64,000 nt of DNA from Strix aluco (lineage: Eukaryota; Chordata; Aves; Strigiformes; Strigidae): assembly GCF_031877795.1 (NCBI RefSeq), contig NC_133939.1, forward strand, positions 3,515,698 through 3,579,697, given 5' to 3'. The notes under the pieces were generated by a model. That model did no database searches. It was not told where the DNA came from and saw nothing but the letters and a program-made list of their open reading frames with translations. This document shows positions 39,701 through 50,481 of this stretch, in pieces (position 1 is the first letter of the stretch; each line of letters starts with the position of its first letter). A program made the translations under genes and the position numbers.

Positions 39701-42700
39701 CTGGAGAGGTTTTTCCTGGAGAGACTTTTTCATGGCACGCTTTTGTAGGGGGAGGCAGAGAAGACATTGTGGTCTGAAGGGCTGTTAGCTATGAAAAATT
39801 TATCTAGACCCAAATTGATTCACTTTAAAAATGCAATCATTACCTTCAGGTTTGCTTGCAGAGACCAGATTGATCTGTAATGAAACAGACTAGGCATCAT
39901 TCAAAGATCATTTCTTTGTCTCTAATTTTTGGTAATTTTTCCTCCCTCTGCAGAGTATTATTATTAAATGCATTCAAAAAAGGAGCAGAAAATAGCAAGA
40001 GCCTTAAGTGGGCACATACACTCCTCAAGTGTGTAAGCAGACCATACCTGTAAGGGACCATCTTAGGGGCTTTCCTTTCCATAATAAGATCACTAGCACA
40101 TCAGATGCCATCCTGTTATACCTCATGTGCTATTCATGGATCTGATAACAAGTAAAAGATGATCCAAATTGCAATGCAAAGTGTTGCTGTGATGACCTAC
40201 ATCTCAGTGGGCATGGTTTGTGCCGACGATATTTATGTAATGCTTTGTGTTTAATGAGTGTAAAAAAGAGCCAAAAGCATTACAGAATGGGTTTGAAATT
40301 AGACTTAGTCTTAACTCAGCAAATATTTTAAGGCTGCTTAAACATCCGCTTAAACCCTCTTAATGAACCAACGCCCTTTTTTTTTTTATTTCACTTGCCT
40401 TCTTCTCCTGTGACTTTAAGACCTTGGGCTGCTCCCCGAGATGGGTGCTGAGGACATCCATCTGCTGATGGACATGGTCCAAAAATGCCCACTGGTCCTG
40501 GGATGGGGCGGCATGGAGTGTCTTGTTCTCTTTCTTCAATTGAAAGGGCAAAAAAGGAACAAGAAGACTTGAACATTGTAAAAATGGATTTAGAGCCACC
40601 TCTTCCCTTCACCATCAAGGGCATCTCTCTGGACTTTCATTCATTATTGAGATGTCCTCCAAAGGGCAGATCTGGCCTTGCAGAAGATGTATAGCCAGCT
40701 TCAAAGTCTGCTGGTGGCAAGCTCGTGCCTTCTTGTCAGCCATGATAGGACACAGCTTTGGTTGCTGCATTTCCTTTATTCTTTCCCTTGATAACATAAT
40801 AACTATACTCTGTTGCCCTGGGATTTGAAGTCCAGCCAAGGCTCATTTAAAGTGTGGAGTCCTGCTCTTTCTGCCTACCACTTGCCAGGCTGATCTGCAG
40901 AGAGGGCTGATCTGCAGAGAGGTTCTTCTGAAGAGACCTAACATCTCTGGGCTTTGAACCATAAAGGAAGCAAGGCCTTTTCTGGACGAGGTGCCTGGGA
41001 GCTGCCAAGGACATCTAGCACCTACCTGAAGCTTCTGTGCCTGGTTCTTCCTCCATGGGTCCTTCAATGCCTGCCTCCACTCTGCCCTCTGCCAAATGAA
41101 ACACACAGGCATTTCCCTCCCTGGGTTGTAAATTGGTGGCTTCTTGTGGGTATGGGCACCGATTGCATCCATGCTCAGAGAAATTCAATTTCCCTTTGGG
41201 TCTCAAAAGACAGTTGTCACCGTAATGGCAGTGCTATTCCCAACTCACTCCATGCTCAGAGGTACCATGCACAGTAAAGCCTTCTTCAGATGTTTTTAGT
41301 TGTGGAGGAGGCTGATGCATGGGTAAATAAATTCCCTTTGTTTATTTAAGTGCTTTTCTATATGGTGACCATCTGCAGTGCTCTGGTGAAGATGGGTTTC
41401 CCTGCAGTAAGCAGGGCTGACCTGGGACTGTGACATGCCCTCTGCACCCTCCAGGCCCCTTTTCTGGACTGGGACTGTCAGTGCTCTACACCAGAAGCAG
41501 CCCATTGATATACCTGAACCTGAGCTGAGACCAGACAAATACAAATCAGGTGCACGCAGAGGTGTGTGGGACAATCTCTATCCAAACACACGTCCTGGGA
41601 TGCACAGTAGGGGTAAGGACATGGGTACCGCAATGCTCACCTGCACTGACACCCTCTCCCGCTTGCCTTGCAGCTCTGCCCGGCTTGGTGCCTGCCACCG
41701 TGCTTCCTCGGTGTCATCATCCTGCAGGGTCCCCAGGTTGGACTCCGCCACCTCTCTGGCCTGAAGCTCCTGCAGTTTCTGGAGTGGGGAGAGGAAGGAG
41801 CTGTGTGTTCCTCAGGAGGCTCCGCTTTCCTCCTGGGGAGCCCAACCTTGGCCAGCCACTGCCTCTGACTCCAAAAGTGGCCTCTTTGGGCTGTGAACCT
41901 GTGATGCCACTTGGCCCATCTCCTTGTACATCTCCTCGCCTGCCTTGAGGAGCATACAGGATACTTTCTCACCCCCTCCACGGCACTGCTCCTGCTGGCC
42001 AGGTCCTTGAATGCTGTGAGGAAGAGCTGCCTCAGGCCATCTATCTCTTCATGCAGCTTCATCCTCTCCTCCTCTTTCCACCTTTCCAAATCTCTCCTAC
42101 CGTCCTCTTCTCGCTGGCGAGCTCTCTCCATTTCCTAGAGAGAGAGGAAAAATTGGGACTGGAGATATCTTGGCTGCAGAGCAGAAGCACCAAGGGCTGG
42201 AGCTTCTGTCCTGGTGCCAGTGGGATAAGCGCCAACGCTCTCATCCCACCATCACTGCTCAGAGCCTGTGGGCACACCATGGGGCGGTTGAGGCAGCACA
42301 GCCTCCTGGGCAGGCACACTTACACAGTCCTTATTTCCACGTGACATTTCCCACGGGAATTTTTGGAGGCAAATTTTCTGAAGAAATAAACACGAGCCCC
42401 AACATAAAATATTTTTCAGCACCTTTTTCACCTGTGCTTTAAAAACATCCCATGTTTCATCTCTCTTCTCCCTCTTCTCCCCATTTTTTCCAAACAGACA
42501 GTGGTGCCCTCACCCCGTACCTTCTCCCTGCGCATCTTCTCTGCTTCCCTCTCCACTTCCAGCTGCTGCTGTGTCTCCCGCAGTTCTGCCTTCAGCTCCT
42601 CCACTTCGTGCTCCATTTGCTCCACCTGCTTTGTCTTCTGCCTCTCTGTAAAGCTCAGGGAAACAGAGGTGCTGTAAGCACAGGTGATGATCTGCCAGCT

Positions 42701-45011
42701 CCTACTAGGATTTTGCTTTGGGTGGGGTGCAGAATCCTACTAAAGCATTGAGTAAAACCATTGTAGGTTTCAGGGTGGAGAAGCAGGTAGCTGAGCTGCA
42801 GAAAAAACCATGACAAATGTGGCCTCTGATTTTTTTTTAAATTATTTTTAGTTTTTGTAAACTTGGAGGGATTAACAGCTCATGGAGCAGTGTGGCTTTG
42901 CACTGGACTTGCTCTCTCCAGCAGCCAAAGTGCCCTGCTTGGACATTTCAGGCTGCACCGGGGCAGATGTCTCTGGAGCAAAGCTCAACCTGTTGTATTG
43001 TATCAGCCCTGGGCTGGCGTTTCAACCTTCCAGCAAATAGCAAAAGCAGCTTTTTTATCTGCCAAGTTCAAGTGTTGGGTGCAAGTGAAGCTGTAACGAG
43101 GCTCCGCAGCGCTCACGCAGCACACTACACCTGCAGCTTTCAAAGTGTTTTGCAAAGGAGCATTAATTCTTTGTCACAAAAGGGGCATGGGGAAGGTGAA
43201 CCCCTCTCCCACAGTAGCAAAACACTCTCCCAGACTCCCCAGTGAAGATCCATCCCCATGGTCCCATGGAATCTTTGGGTGGAGAAGATCCTTAGGGAAA
43301 CTGAGGCACAGAGATGAGCTGTAAATGCACATGCAGTCTTGACAGCATGTCCTACCTGTGCTTGAGGGAAAGACAGCAAGCAGAAAGAATTCAGTCAATA
43401 TTCACAGAAATGGAGAAGAAGAAGGAATTTATAAGAAGTTGTCTTTAACCTCTTACGGTCACTCTGGTTTGAAGCGTCTACATCCAGTGGGGGAAAACCT
43501 GCGTGGGAAGGCGAAGGGAGAAATTGTCCCAGTGCTCACCCACTTTGGTGACCTCTGCGTGCCGGCGCTGCACGTGGGCTTGCAGGAAGGAATCGTTCAT
43601 GAAGGCTTTATCACAGAGGTGGCACTGGAGAGGGTGCAAAAGTCAGCAGAGGAACCGGGATGTGTAGAAAGGGGCACTCCCCATGTCCCCTGCCTGGCAG
43701 ACAAAGCTTTGCTGCTTTAAAGAAAAAGGGGAGACCTCAAGAGAAGTGGCTGTCACGTTGGAGGTATATAGATGGAGGGTATTAGGAGTTTCTTCTGTCT
43801 GAAGCCAAAGAAAAACCCTTTTAGGGGTCAGGAGAAGGCAGAAGCCAAGATGGTGCAGGGATACTGCTTGGGGGAAAAAAAAATACTGTTTTCCCCAGCA
43901 GACCAATGCAATAAGGTGGCCAAAGCAGCAGCAAGGTCCTGCTTATAACAAGGTCCTGCTCCAGCTCTGGAGGAAGGGAGAACGGCACTTGTGGGGATGA
44001 CTAGTCTACATGCACTTGAATCACCTGGTTTGGGTGGCTTTTCCTCTCCAGGAGTAAGTGAGGAGGTTGATTTGGTGATGGAGAAACAGCAGACAAAAAG
44101 GCACAGCCAGTGGGCTTCCTCTGAATGGGTGGGAAAATCTTGGAGGGCTTGAAAAGCAAAATAACCACCAAATTCAGGAGAATCCAGAAATCTTTCACTG
44201 GTCTGGAGGATGTTTAAAGTCTCCCTGGCATGAAGCGTCCCCCCAGGACACAGGCACCCTGTGAGATCTTTCCAGCCAGCCCTCTACAGACCCCCTGTCC
44301 CACACTCTGTGCAGCTCTGACTACCTGTAGTTAGCACAAAAAAGGGAGCTTCCCTAGCAAGGATTTTGCATCTCTATGGAGGTGATGAACCAGTGCCAGG
44401 GAAAGCAGCAGGGCTTTCCAGCACCTTTTTTGGGGCCCAGGTGTAACCACAGCAAGGCTACAAAGGCAGGACGCTGCGAAGAGCATCCTGCATGGGGATG
44501 CGCTTTGCACCCCTTACACCTTTCCACTACGCACCTTGCAGTAGGTGTTGGGGCCAGCTTGCAGGAGGAGCTGCTGCATGGCAATCAGCTTCTTCCATCT
44601 CCTGTTCTCCTCCTTCACTCCCCGGAGCTGCACCTCCTGCTCTGCTGCCTGCTGCTGGGTGTAAGCCAGCTCGGCGTGGGCAGCTTGCAGGCGCTGGGTG
44701 TGCGTGGCCAGGCTGGTCCCCAGCCGCTCCTGGCAGTGCAGCAGGTACTCGATGCTCAGCTGGGCCATCCTCAGCACCTTCAGCAGGATGGGGTCTGCTG
44801 GCTGCCCGCAGTGGGGGCACCGCTCCCCATCTAGGTTGCAGAAGGTGATGCTGGTGATGTGCTCCTGCAGCGTGGCCACGTCCACCTCCTGGGCCACCCG
44901 CTCCACATTGATGGCACTGAAGCGACGCCAGTCCATGCTGACCCGGCGGGACTGGAAGTGGAAGGGGGGGATGTCCACTGGAATGGTGAGTCCTGGGAAC
45001 GCCCCCGGCAT
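33611..45011 (-). CDS. DZIP1L: DZIP1L, DAZ-interacting zinc finger protein 1-like: whole coding span
   Basis: Ciliary basal-body and transition-zone protein; in mammals it is needed for entry of polycystins into the cilium and is mutated in a recessive polycystic kidney disease. Fifteen minus-strand exons were assembled by phase and similarity; they sum to 2040 nt, 679 residues plus TGA, against 767 in human. Order: DZIP-like N-terminal domain (residues about 25-150, with C65-x2-C68), one C2H2 finger (C160, C163, H176, H181), a long coiled-coil (about 185-400), the conserved [15 protein letters not shown] segment (about 435), then a low-complexity tail ending near [12 protein letters not shown]. 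The start ATG at 45011 precedes [14 protein letters not shown], which aligns with the human N-terminus. Boundaries between 35652 and 37068 are not settled. Confidence 0.9.
33743..34550 (-). other. DZIP1L last intron
   Basis: 808 bp. Contains a T run (about 33971-33989) and an AT-rich, TAAT-containing stretch at about 34090-34310 that looks like a candidate non-coding element. The 201-codon plus-strand open frame at 33249-33854 runs antisense to the last exon and is not considered a gene. Confidence 0.7.
34551..34690 (-). CDS. DZIP1L: DZIP1L exon
   Basis: 140 bp, acceptor TCTGCCCTGCACAG, donor CAG|GTATCT. Encodes [18 protein letters not shown] and [18 protein letters not shown], aligned with human LVQSMVKNLEKQLE and GGVSLFFMPNAGPQRA. 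Confidence 0.9.
35501..35652 (-). CDS. DZIP1L: DZIP1L acidic/serine-rich exon
   Basis: Ends at donor TTCAG|GTACCG. Encodes [19 protein letters not shown] and [19 protein letters not shown], comparable to human KVPSRMVPRPKDD and WSDTETSEENAQ. The 5' edge may be 35652 (CACCAG) or 35647 (CTCAG); the first keeps the chosen phase chain. Confidence 0.75.
36434..36511 (-). CDS. DZIP1L: DZIP1L proline/serine-rich exon, reading frame uncertain
   Basis: Donor GAA|GTGAGT at 36433 and a pyrimidine-rich acceptor CCGCTCCACCCACAG give 78 bp. All three frames are open. The frame [17 protein letters not shown] fits a micro-exon upstream and the next exon downstream; a second frame, [19 protein letters not shown], follows directly from the upstream exon. 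Other acceptors exist up to 36546. Confidence 0.6.
36679..36710 (-). CDS. DZIP1L candidate 32-bp micro-exon
   Basis: A pyrimidine-rich acceptor (CCCATGTCAG) and good donor (AGGAG|GTGGGT) bracket 32 bp reading [10 protein letters not shown]. Including it makes the phases of the flanking exons agree and the CDS divisible by three. There is no clear similarity to human residues, so it may be false. Confidence 0.3.
37068..37202 (-). CDS. DZIP1L: DZIP1L exon
   Basis: 135 bp (45 codons), acceptor CTCTCTGCTTTAG, donor AAA|GTAAGG. Encodes [20 protein letters not shown] and [12 protein letters not shown], aligned with human AKGISIQ, LLRVQREQKARKF and LRGKLVKEV. Confidence 0.93.
37203..38380 (-). other. 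DZIP1L intron
   Basis: 1.18 kb, no exon or repeat family recognised; an A run lies near 38281-38295. Confidence 0.7.
38381..38517 (-). CDS. DZIP1L: DZIP1L exon with the most conserved C-terminal motif
   Basis: 137 bp, acceptor ACCTCTACTCCAG, donor AGG|GTAAGT. Encodes [20 protein letters not shown] and [11 protein letters not shown], nearly identical to human ALRRNPTLLKHFRPILE and [11 protein letters not shown]. Confidence 0.95.
38975..39019 (-). CDS. DZIP1L: DZIP1L 45-bp exon
   Basis: Acceptor TTTCTTCCCTGCAG, donor CAG|GTGGGT. In the frame set by the exon before it reads [15 protein letters not shown], matching human KVPKAVDTEEDS. Small, but both splice sites are strong and phases close on both sides. 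Confidence 0.8.
39020..40394 (-). other. DZIP1L intron
   Basis: 1.37 kb. Open frames here (for example 39105-39404) have no paired splice sites in phase. The T-rich tract at about 40378-40389 lies just inside the donor end. Confidence 0.7.
40395..40533 (-). CDS. DZIP1L: DZIP1L coiled-coil exon
   Basis: 139 bp, acceptor TTTCAATTGAAG, donor GCAA|GTGAAA. Encodes [14 protein letters not shown] (human EENQRLQASLSQDQ) and ends near KSQEKKA. A GC-type donor (AAG|GCAAGT) sits four bases upstream, but only the GT donor keeps the next exon in frame. Confidence 0.85.
40889..40922 (+). repeat. Perfect 17-bp tandem duplication
   Basis: GCTGATCTGCAGAGAGG repeated head-to-tail (40889-40905, 40906-40922) in a DZIP1L intron. 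Confidence 0.9.
41026..41088 (-). CDS. DZIP1L: DZIP1L short coiled-coil exon
   Basis: 63 bp (21 codons), acceptor CATTTGGCAG, donor CAG|GTAGGT. Encodes [20 protein letters not shown] then Q, aligned with human KTEWKRKVKELHEEHM; shorter than the human segment by several residues. Confidence 0.88.
41641..41778 (-). CDS. DZIP1L: DZIP1L coiled-coil exon
   Basis: 138 bp (46 codons), acceptor CCCCACTCCAG, donor CAG|GTGAGC. Encodes [20 protein letters not shown], aligned with human KLRALQSHSVMESKLGSLRD. Confidence 0.93.
41973..42134 (-). CDS. DZIP1L: DZIP1L coiled-coil exon
   Basis: 162 bp (54 codons, phase 0 at both ends), acceptor CTCTCTCTAG, donor GTGAGA. Contains [19 protein letters not shown], clearly orthologous to human FDKWKEQEWTKLYGEIDKL. 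Confidence 0.93.
42521..42645 (-). CDS. DZIP1L: DZIP1L coiled-coil exon
   Basis: 125 bp, acceptor CTTTACAG, donor GTACGG. Encodes [20 protein letters not shown] and a charged continuation, matching human EEVLEELRAKL and EAQREAERQR positions. Completes a codon split from the finger exon. Confidence 0.93.
42646..44534 (-). other. DZIP1L introns flanking the zinc-finger exon
   Basis: Two introns (42646-43539 and 43625-44534), about 0.9 kb each, separated only by the 85-bp finger exon. Nothing else supportable. Confidence 0.8.
43540..43624 (-). CDS. DZIP1L: DZIP1L exon with the C2H2 zinc finger
   Basis: 85 bp, acceptor CCTCTCCAG, donor GTGAGC. Encodes [19 protein letters not shown] then RRH: C-x2-C-x12-H-x4-H with all four zinc ligands present. 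Begins exactly at the first ligand cysteine. Confidence 0.95.
44535..45011 (-). CDS. DZIP1L: DZIP1L first coding exon
   Basis: Encodes residues 1-159 (477 nt): the DZIP-like N-terminal domain with [31 protein letters not shown] and [12 protein letters not shown], then the start of the coiled coil. Donor AAG|GTGCGT at 44534. The exon extends 5' of the ATG to a probable acceptor (TTTTCTGCAG, near 45049), so at least one upstream untranslated exon is expected. Confidence 0.95.
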
Positions 45012-45728
45012 CCCTGCAGCCCCAGGAACAGGCTGGTGCAGTGATTCTGCAGAAAAGTGCTGGAAGGCAAAAGGGATGCGTTAGGGCTGACCCCGGAGTC
45101 ATCCTCTGGCTCGGCTGCAGCCCCCCGACAACCTGCACACGCCACGGGCACAGGGGAGTGGATCAGAGCTTATCTTACATGGCAGCAAACAAAAAACCTT
45201 TCCTTTTCCCTTCCCATCCAGAACTGCTATCTACTGCTTTGCCAAATTCTGCAAAAAGAAAAATTCTGCCAGTTTATTCACCATCTGCTTTTGGTAAGGG
45301 AGACTTCTAAAAGCGTCGCATTGGAACGCTTTGCAATAACCCATTCTGAATGAATTTGTAAATCCCTCCTGAGTGTACCTGTTTTAGGGAAACAGAATTA
45401 GCCTGTTTTGAAAACAATATGTAGTAAACACTGGACATGCTTTAATATAATAGTCTGCTGCCTTCCATGGTGCCCTGCTCTGAGCTAAACCTAGAGCACT
45501 TCCAGAAGTGGTGTTTGCTCGTTTTCCTAGCTGTGTCCTAAACAATAATTAAACAAATATAGTTTAAACACATAGTTTTAAATCTATGAAATAGACCTAT
45601 GTTGTTCTTAGTCTCTAGCTAGGGATTCACTGCTGCCCCACGTTATAATTTCTCCTCTGCTACACCCACTCGCCACCTTTAAGATACTTCATTTTCAAAA
45701 AAATGCTCTTTGCTGACAGGTCACTTAC

Positions 45729-45800
45729 CATATTTTTGGATGCAGATTGGGCTCCCACTCAGGCTGGGCGCCCTGGGACACAGAGAAGATCAGCCAGAGC
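45729..45800 (-). other. Candidate untranslated first exon of DZIP1L
   Basis: A strong donor ATATG|GTAAGTG ends at 45729 on the minus strand, 0.7 kb upstream of the acceptor before the coding start. No promoter element or CpG island confirms it, and the 5' edge given is nominal. Confidence 0.3.
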
Positions 45801-48800
45801 AGTGTCGGTGTGTTGGTGTGTTGCTGGGTGTGCTGTGTACAGTGGTAACACGAGTCACTGCCAGCCCGCTGCCCTGCACACGCCTGTGCCTCCTGCAGAG
45901 CTTGCAGCTACTTCTGTGCTCCCAAGATGAGGACAAGCAGGGTCAGGCAACCCAGGGAGATGCTGAATAACAGTGTGCGTGGTGCAAGAAAGCAGAGCTT
46001 TCCTCGGCTTTCCTCCACTAACTCAGAGGAAGAGGGGGCAGTGGTTATCACTGCCTGTTTGCAGCAGAAAGAGTGTCCAAATCAGGTTTTTTTCTCTAAT
46101 TTCAGTCCTCAAAATGTTGCTTGCAAGTGGGGGGCTCCAAGGCTCCCACTTGCGTTTCTCCAGGGCAAGGCCCTACCAGACACACAGGGTGATGGTGGCA
46201 TGGGCAGGGCAGAGCAAGGGCAAGGGGCTGCCGGGCTGAGCCAGCCCTGCATGCAGGGGTTTTCCAACTGAGACCCTAGAAAAGACACTTTTCATGGTGC
46301 CTGCATGTGTTGGGGGATAAAATGATCCTGTCCTCATCTTTTTTTGATGCTGGAGCAATCACAGGGTTTCCCAGGGATGATCATGGGTTGCACAAGGTGG
46401 AGTCAGTTAATGCTGATACTGCAGCCGGTGAGGTCTGCAAGCCTGTGAGCATTTTCCATCCCATGGGACTGTTTTTCTACCCCTACCCCAAGGTCTTTGC
46501 TACCTTCACTGCCAGGGTTGCTTCATCTGCATGGTGCTTCTTGTGTCCTTGCGAGGCTGGTTTGCTCTCAGTCCAGCTCAGCAGCATTTGGACCCACTGA
46601 CAACTCTGCAAAGTCTCCTCTTGGTCTCAGAGACAGAGGGTCTGCTCCTCCCCTGCTAATACCTGCCCTGTGTAAGTCCCTAAACATCTCTGGTCTGCTT
46701 AATCAGCTCATCAGGCACATAAATACCTTTTTTTTGCCTGTAGTTCCATCTCTCACCAGGTTCTCTCTGTGTTGCATTTAAATACTAGGGGTCCACAACT
46801 GCTTTGAAGCAGTCTGGATCAACCTGGGTGGCTCTTTTAAGCACTTTTTAGCTCTACATCAGTTTTACCTGACCCTCCCTTCTTTCTCACCCTTTTCTCT
46901 CTTATTCCACTGCCTCAATACATCAGGAAACAGGAAAGTCTCCAGTCAGGGCTGCAGCTAACCTAGGAAGAGGTCGCACACTGCCACAGACAAGGCAAGA
47001 AAGCCTCTGGGAATGGCTGTGGATCAGTGTGACATTGTAGTTAAGCAGTTTCCCTCTAGGGCTTGTTAATTTTTTATCTTTTTTGGTGCCTATCAGACCA
47101 GCAAGCCCCTTGCCTTCCAGGCTCGTATGGCCAGCAATGATCATTACTGTTGTTACTGCTCTGATATATATATATATATACATTATTAGCAGCACTGTAA
47201 TGCCAAACAACCCAGTTCATTGCATCAGGCAAAGTGAAGTGTACATATATACACACGCATACATATATATACACGTATGTGTATATACAGGTGTAAATAC
47301 AGCCCTGACTCATAGTTGCATGTTGTGTAGACCTGTTGGGTAATGGTGCGTGGTCCCTGCAGGTGAGGTTTTGTTGTATGAATTAACCACTCCTAAAAAG
47401 GAGGGGTTTGGAGGAACCACTAATTAAAAATCCCCTAACTATCTACTGCATACCCCAGGGGGTAGGCTGTGTTGCATAACCTGATTAATATTAACAAGGT
47501 TTTCACGCACCAAAGCCAGCCGTGTTTCACCCGGCTGTCAATGCTGCCCCGTGATTGCCCCATTGCTTGCTTCAGGAGTGCCTGTGGGTGCTGGAGCCTG
47601 CTGGGTTTTCCCCTCCATTTCTTACAAAACGCTATATATAAAGTCTCCAGCTGTGCAATCATGGCTTCAGTGGGATATTGGTACAGTAAAACCACCACAT
47701 TAGGCAACCTGGAAACCCAGCTCTGAAGATTTATTTTTTCTCTTCGGTTCTTACTTGCATTTACCTGGGATGGGTGCTCAGCTGGTGTAAAGCAGTAAAA
47801 GTATTTTGACTTCCATGTTGCAATGTAATGCAATATGAGCTGATGCGATGGAGCTGCTGGCAAAAGCCATCGTTATCACCCACAAGGGAAATGTTGGTAT
47901 TCCTTCACCAGGACTGAGATTTTTCCCACTGGGTGATGAGGACATCAGTCTTGAGAGGTGCAGGTCTGTCACAGAGGTAGCAGCTAGTACCACCCAGCAG
48001 AGCCTAGAGCTGAAGGTGGTCACTGGCACCATTTCCACTCCACTGCACAAAAAACAACTCCGCTGAAGTGTTGGTAGAGCTGCTTTCAGAAAGCATGATG
48101 GGCTTTTATTTCCCAGGCTGGCAGACAGTGTCCCAGCTCACAGTTGCTGAGTCAGGCTGTTGCATGGTCCTTTTCCCTGCAATCCTCAGCCTTTGGCAGG
48201 GAAATCTTTTTTTGCTTCCTTCTACCTCACTGCCACTCTGGGGCCCTCCTCACCTTCCTGGACTCCTCAAGGCTTCTTCACTCCCTACAAAGTCTAACGA
48301 TGCCCCAGGTGCCCAGCATCCCTCTGCTCCCCTGCCATTCCAGGAGCCTGTAAACTTTGGGAGGTGCCTTACCACAAAGCAGAGAGGAGTCAGGAGTCCC
48401 AGACGCTGCTCATGACCTGATAAAGCTGCTTCCCCACCTCCTCCAGACCCTTCCCAAAAGCAGCCACCACCTCCCTCCCTTTCTCAGCTTCTCCTCTCAC
48501 TGAAACATAAGCTCCTGGGACTCACACAGGGTGGGCACAGGAGAAACCCCCCATGCGAGACCTTCAGTGAGGTTGGCTGTGCTTGCTGCCATCAGCCCTG
48601 CTTTGCTAAAAGTCCCAGCTGTGCATGCAGGCGCGAGAGAGAAGCTAGACAGGGTCAGACCTCATCTGCAGAGGAGCTGAAACACAGCAGAGCCTCGGAA
48701 ATGTTTCTTGCCTGAGCTCATCTGCAAAGGGAGCTCGAGTGGGTCAAATCTCTGCCCGTCCTTCAGCCCTGTCCCTCCCTTCCAGGGACACAGCCACTGC

Positions 48801-49870
48801 ACAGAGAGGGGAGCCTGGAGAGTCGAGCCACGGGGGCAGAAAAAGGCAAATACTCACTTGTTGCCAGAGACAGAGAGAGAAACTGAAGAGAGGGGACGAG
48901 GATGGGAGCGGAGTGATGAACGTGGGCAGTGAGAGGCAGCCGAGGGCTGTCCGAAGCTGTGCAGGAAACAGGGAGGACTTTCAGGGCTGTAACGCTACAC
49001 TCCTCCCCTCAGCCCAGGAAAGTCAAAGTCATGGAGGAAAAGCAGCTCCCGGAGCCATAGACAGGCAAAACCCACTGTGACGGCATGGGGAGCAAAGCTA
49101 AACCAGTGTGGATGGCACTGGGGCGTGAAACTCATGGCCCTGGGCTGAGCCATGAGAGCTTCACCCTGTGGGAGGAACGCGGGGCTGGAAGGAGTCTCGA
49201 GCCCCATGTCCAAACACAGCACGAAGCACACGTAAACCCTGTGCGCAGAGGGCTTTCTTCTCCCGATTAATCTTGTTGCGATTTCTAGATGCAGAAACCG
49301 GGCTGCGGATTGCAGCATGCTCATTAGCTGCTGTGTTTACAGAAGATAGCATTGTGCAGATGGCAAACATTCGATGACGGGCGACCAATCCACCCCCGCC
49401 TTTCTGCTCCCAAGTTAAAAACAGCTGTTCAGACAGACTCAGAAGAGATTTGCAAGCTGGGCTTCTTTTCAGGGTGTTGGGTGGATTGGCATTACCCTGG
49501 GAAAAAAGTAAATTCAAGGGGATGCATTGCTCTATGGCAGAAAAAAAAGTCACTGGGTGCCCTGTTGGGGTTAAATGGGGATTTTCGCACAGCTGGACAC
49601 GGGTGACTAGAGCTGCTGCACCTCATTTCCAGGGTAGTTGAACTCCATTTATTTCAAAGGGACCTGGGAGCCCTGGAGAACCATCCCTATCATTTCTTGG
49701 TGCTTCAGCACCTCCTTTCCAGGGAGAGATGTGACTGTACAGCCAGAACTGACCTTGGAGGATGGGACAGTGCAGCCCCTTCCTGAAAGGAGCCAAAGTA
49801 AAAGTGCAGGAGCACAAACATTTGAAAAATGGGACTCATTTTCCAAGGGTGGGCAGGAGAAAGCAAGCTC
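45801..49870. other. Spacer between DZIP1L 5' end and A4GNT 3' end
   Basis: About 4 kb. No gene supported. Contains the TA-rich microsatellite at 47160-47290. The DZIP1L promoter should lie in or near this stretch but was not located. Confidence 0.65.
47160..47290 (+). repeat. TA/CA-rich microsatellite
   Basis: A run of TA dinucleotides (about 47164-47180), then after 60 bp an impure series of ATAC, TATA and CACG units to 47290. The short open frames over it are repeat-encoded. Confidence 0.9.
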
Positions 49871-49883
49871 AGAGGAGTGGCGG

Positions 49884-49901
49884 TTTATTAACCATTTTAT
49901 T
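49884..49901 (-). terminator. A4GNT poly(A) signal pair
   Basis: Two AATAAA signals on the minus strand (49884-49889 and 49896-49901), about 580 nt after the stop. The doubled signal makes this the likeliest 3' end. Confidence 0.5.
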
Positions 49902-50481
49902 TTCACTTGCACTGGTAAGGTCCCTCCCAAAAACGCAGGGTGTAAAGTTCGTGTGAGAAAAACACAGATTATGGAAAAGACAGTGGTTTGGGCTTCTCTC
50001 TGTTAGCAATTACTGTCATCCGTCCTCTGCTATACATTTGCATTACACTTGCCTCAGAGGCTTCAGTCCAGTCCAAAGCCTGTTGCGTTTGCAGCTTTTC
50101 TGACATGGGTAGCTGCCAATAGTGCCAAGAGATGCAGAGATGAAATTCCTCCCAGGAAGTCATGCATCTCTTTAGGAACTTTTCCCTTGGAAAAGCTCAC
50201 TAGTAAGGCCTGTAAGTCTGTTTGATTCAGGAAAGTTTGGTTCATGAACACCTATAAGGAAACAGAACTGAGGCAGAGGTGTCCATAGTGTCACTGGCGG
50301 CTACATCCAAAGGATACCCACTATTCTGCACATGGTCCTTAGCATCACAAGGGACTAGGGATGGTGGGCATGAAAAGGTCTGTCTTTCCGCTACAAAGTC
50401 AGCCACTATCACCAGTGGTGACTGTGTTTTGGCCTCAGGATGGAAGCTGGAAGGATCACCCCCCCTCCTCCTTACACTATG

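Noticed and set aside
40399-40533. GC-AG intron after the DZIP1L exon ending at 40399
   Set aside because: It would make the next exon begin with TGA; the GT donor at 40394 keeps the frame and the similarity to human.
41637-42131. 164-codon minus-strand open frame as a separate gene
   Set aside because: Its first third is a DZIP1L exon read through the donor at 41972; the remainder is intron followed by the next exon out of frame.
47083-47343. Open frames rich in YIYIYI
   Set aside because: They are translations of the TA/CA microsatellite.
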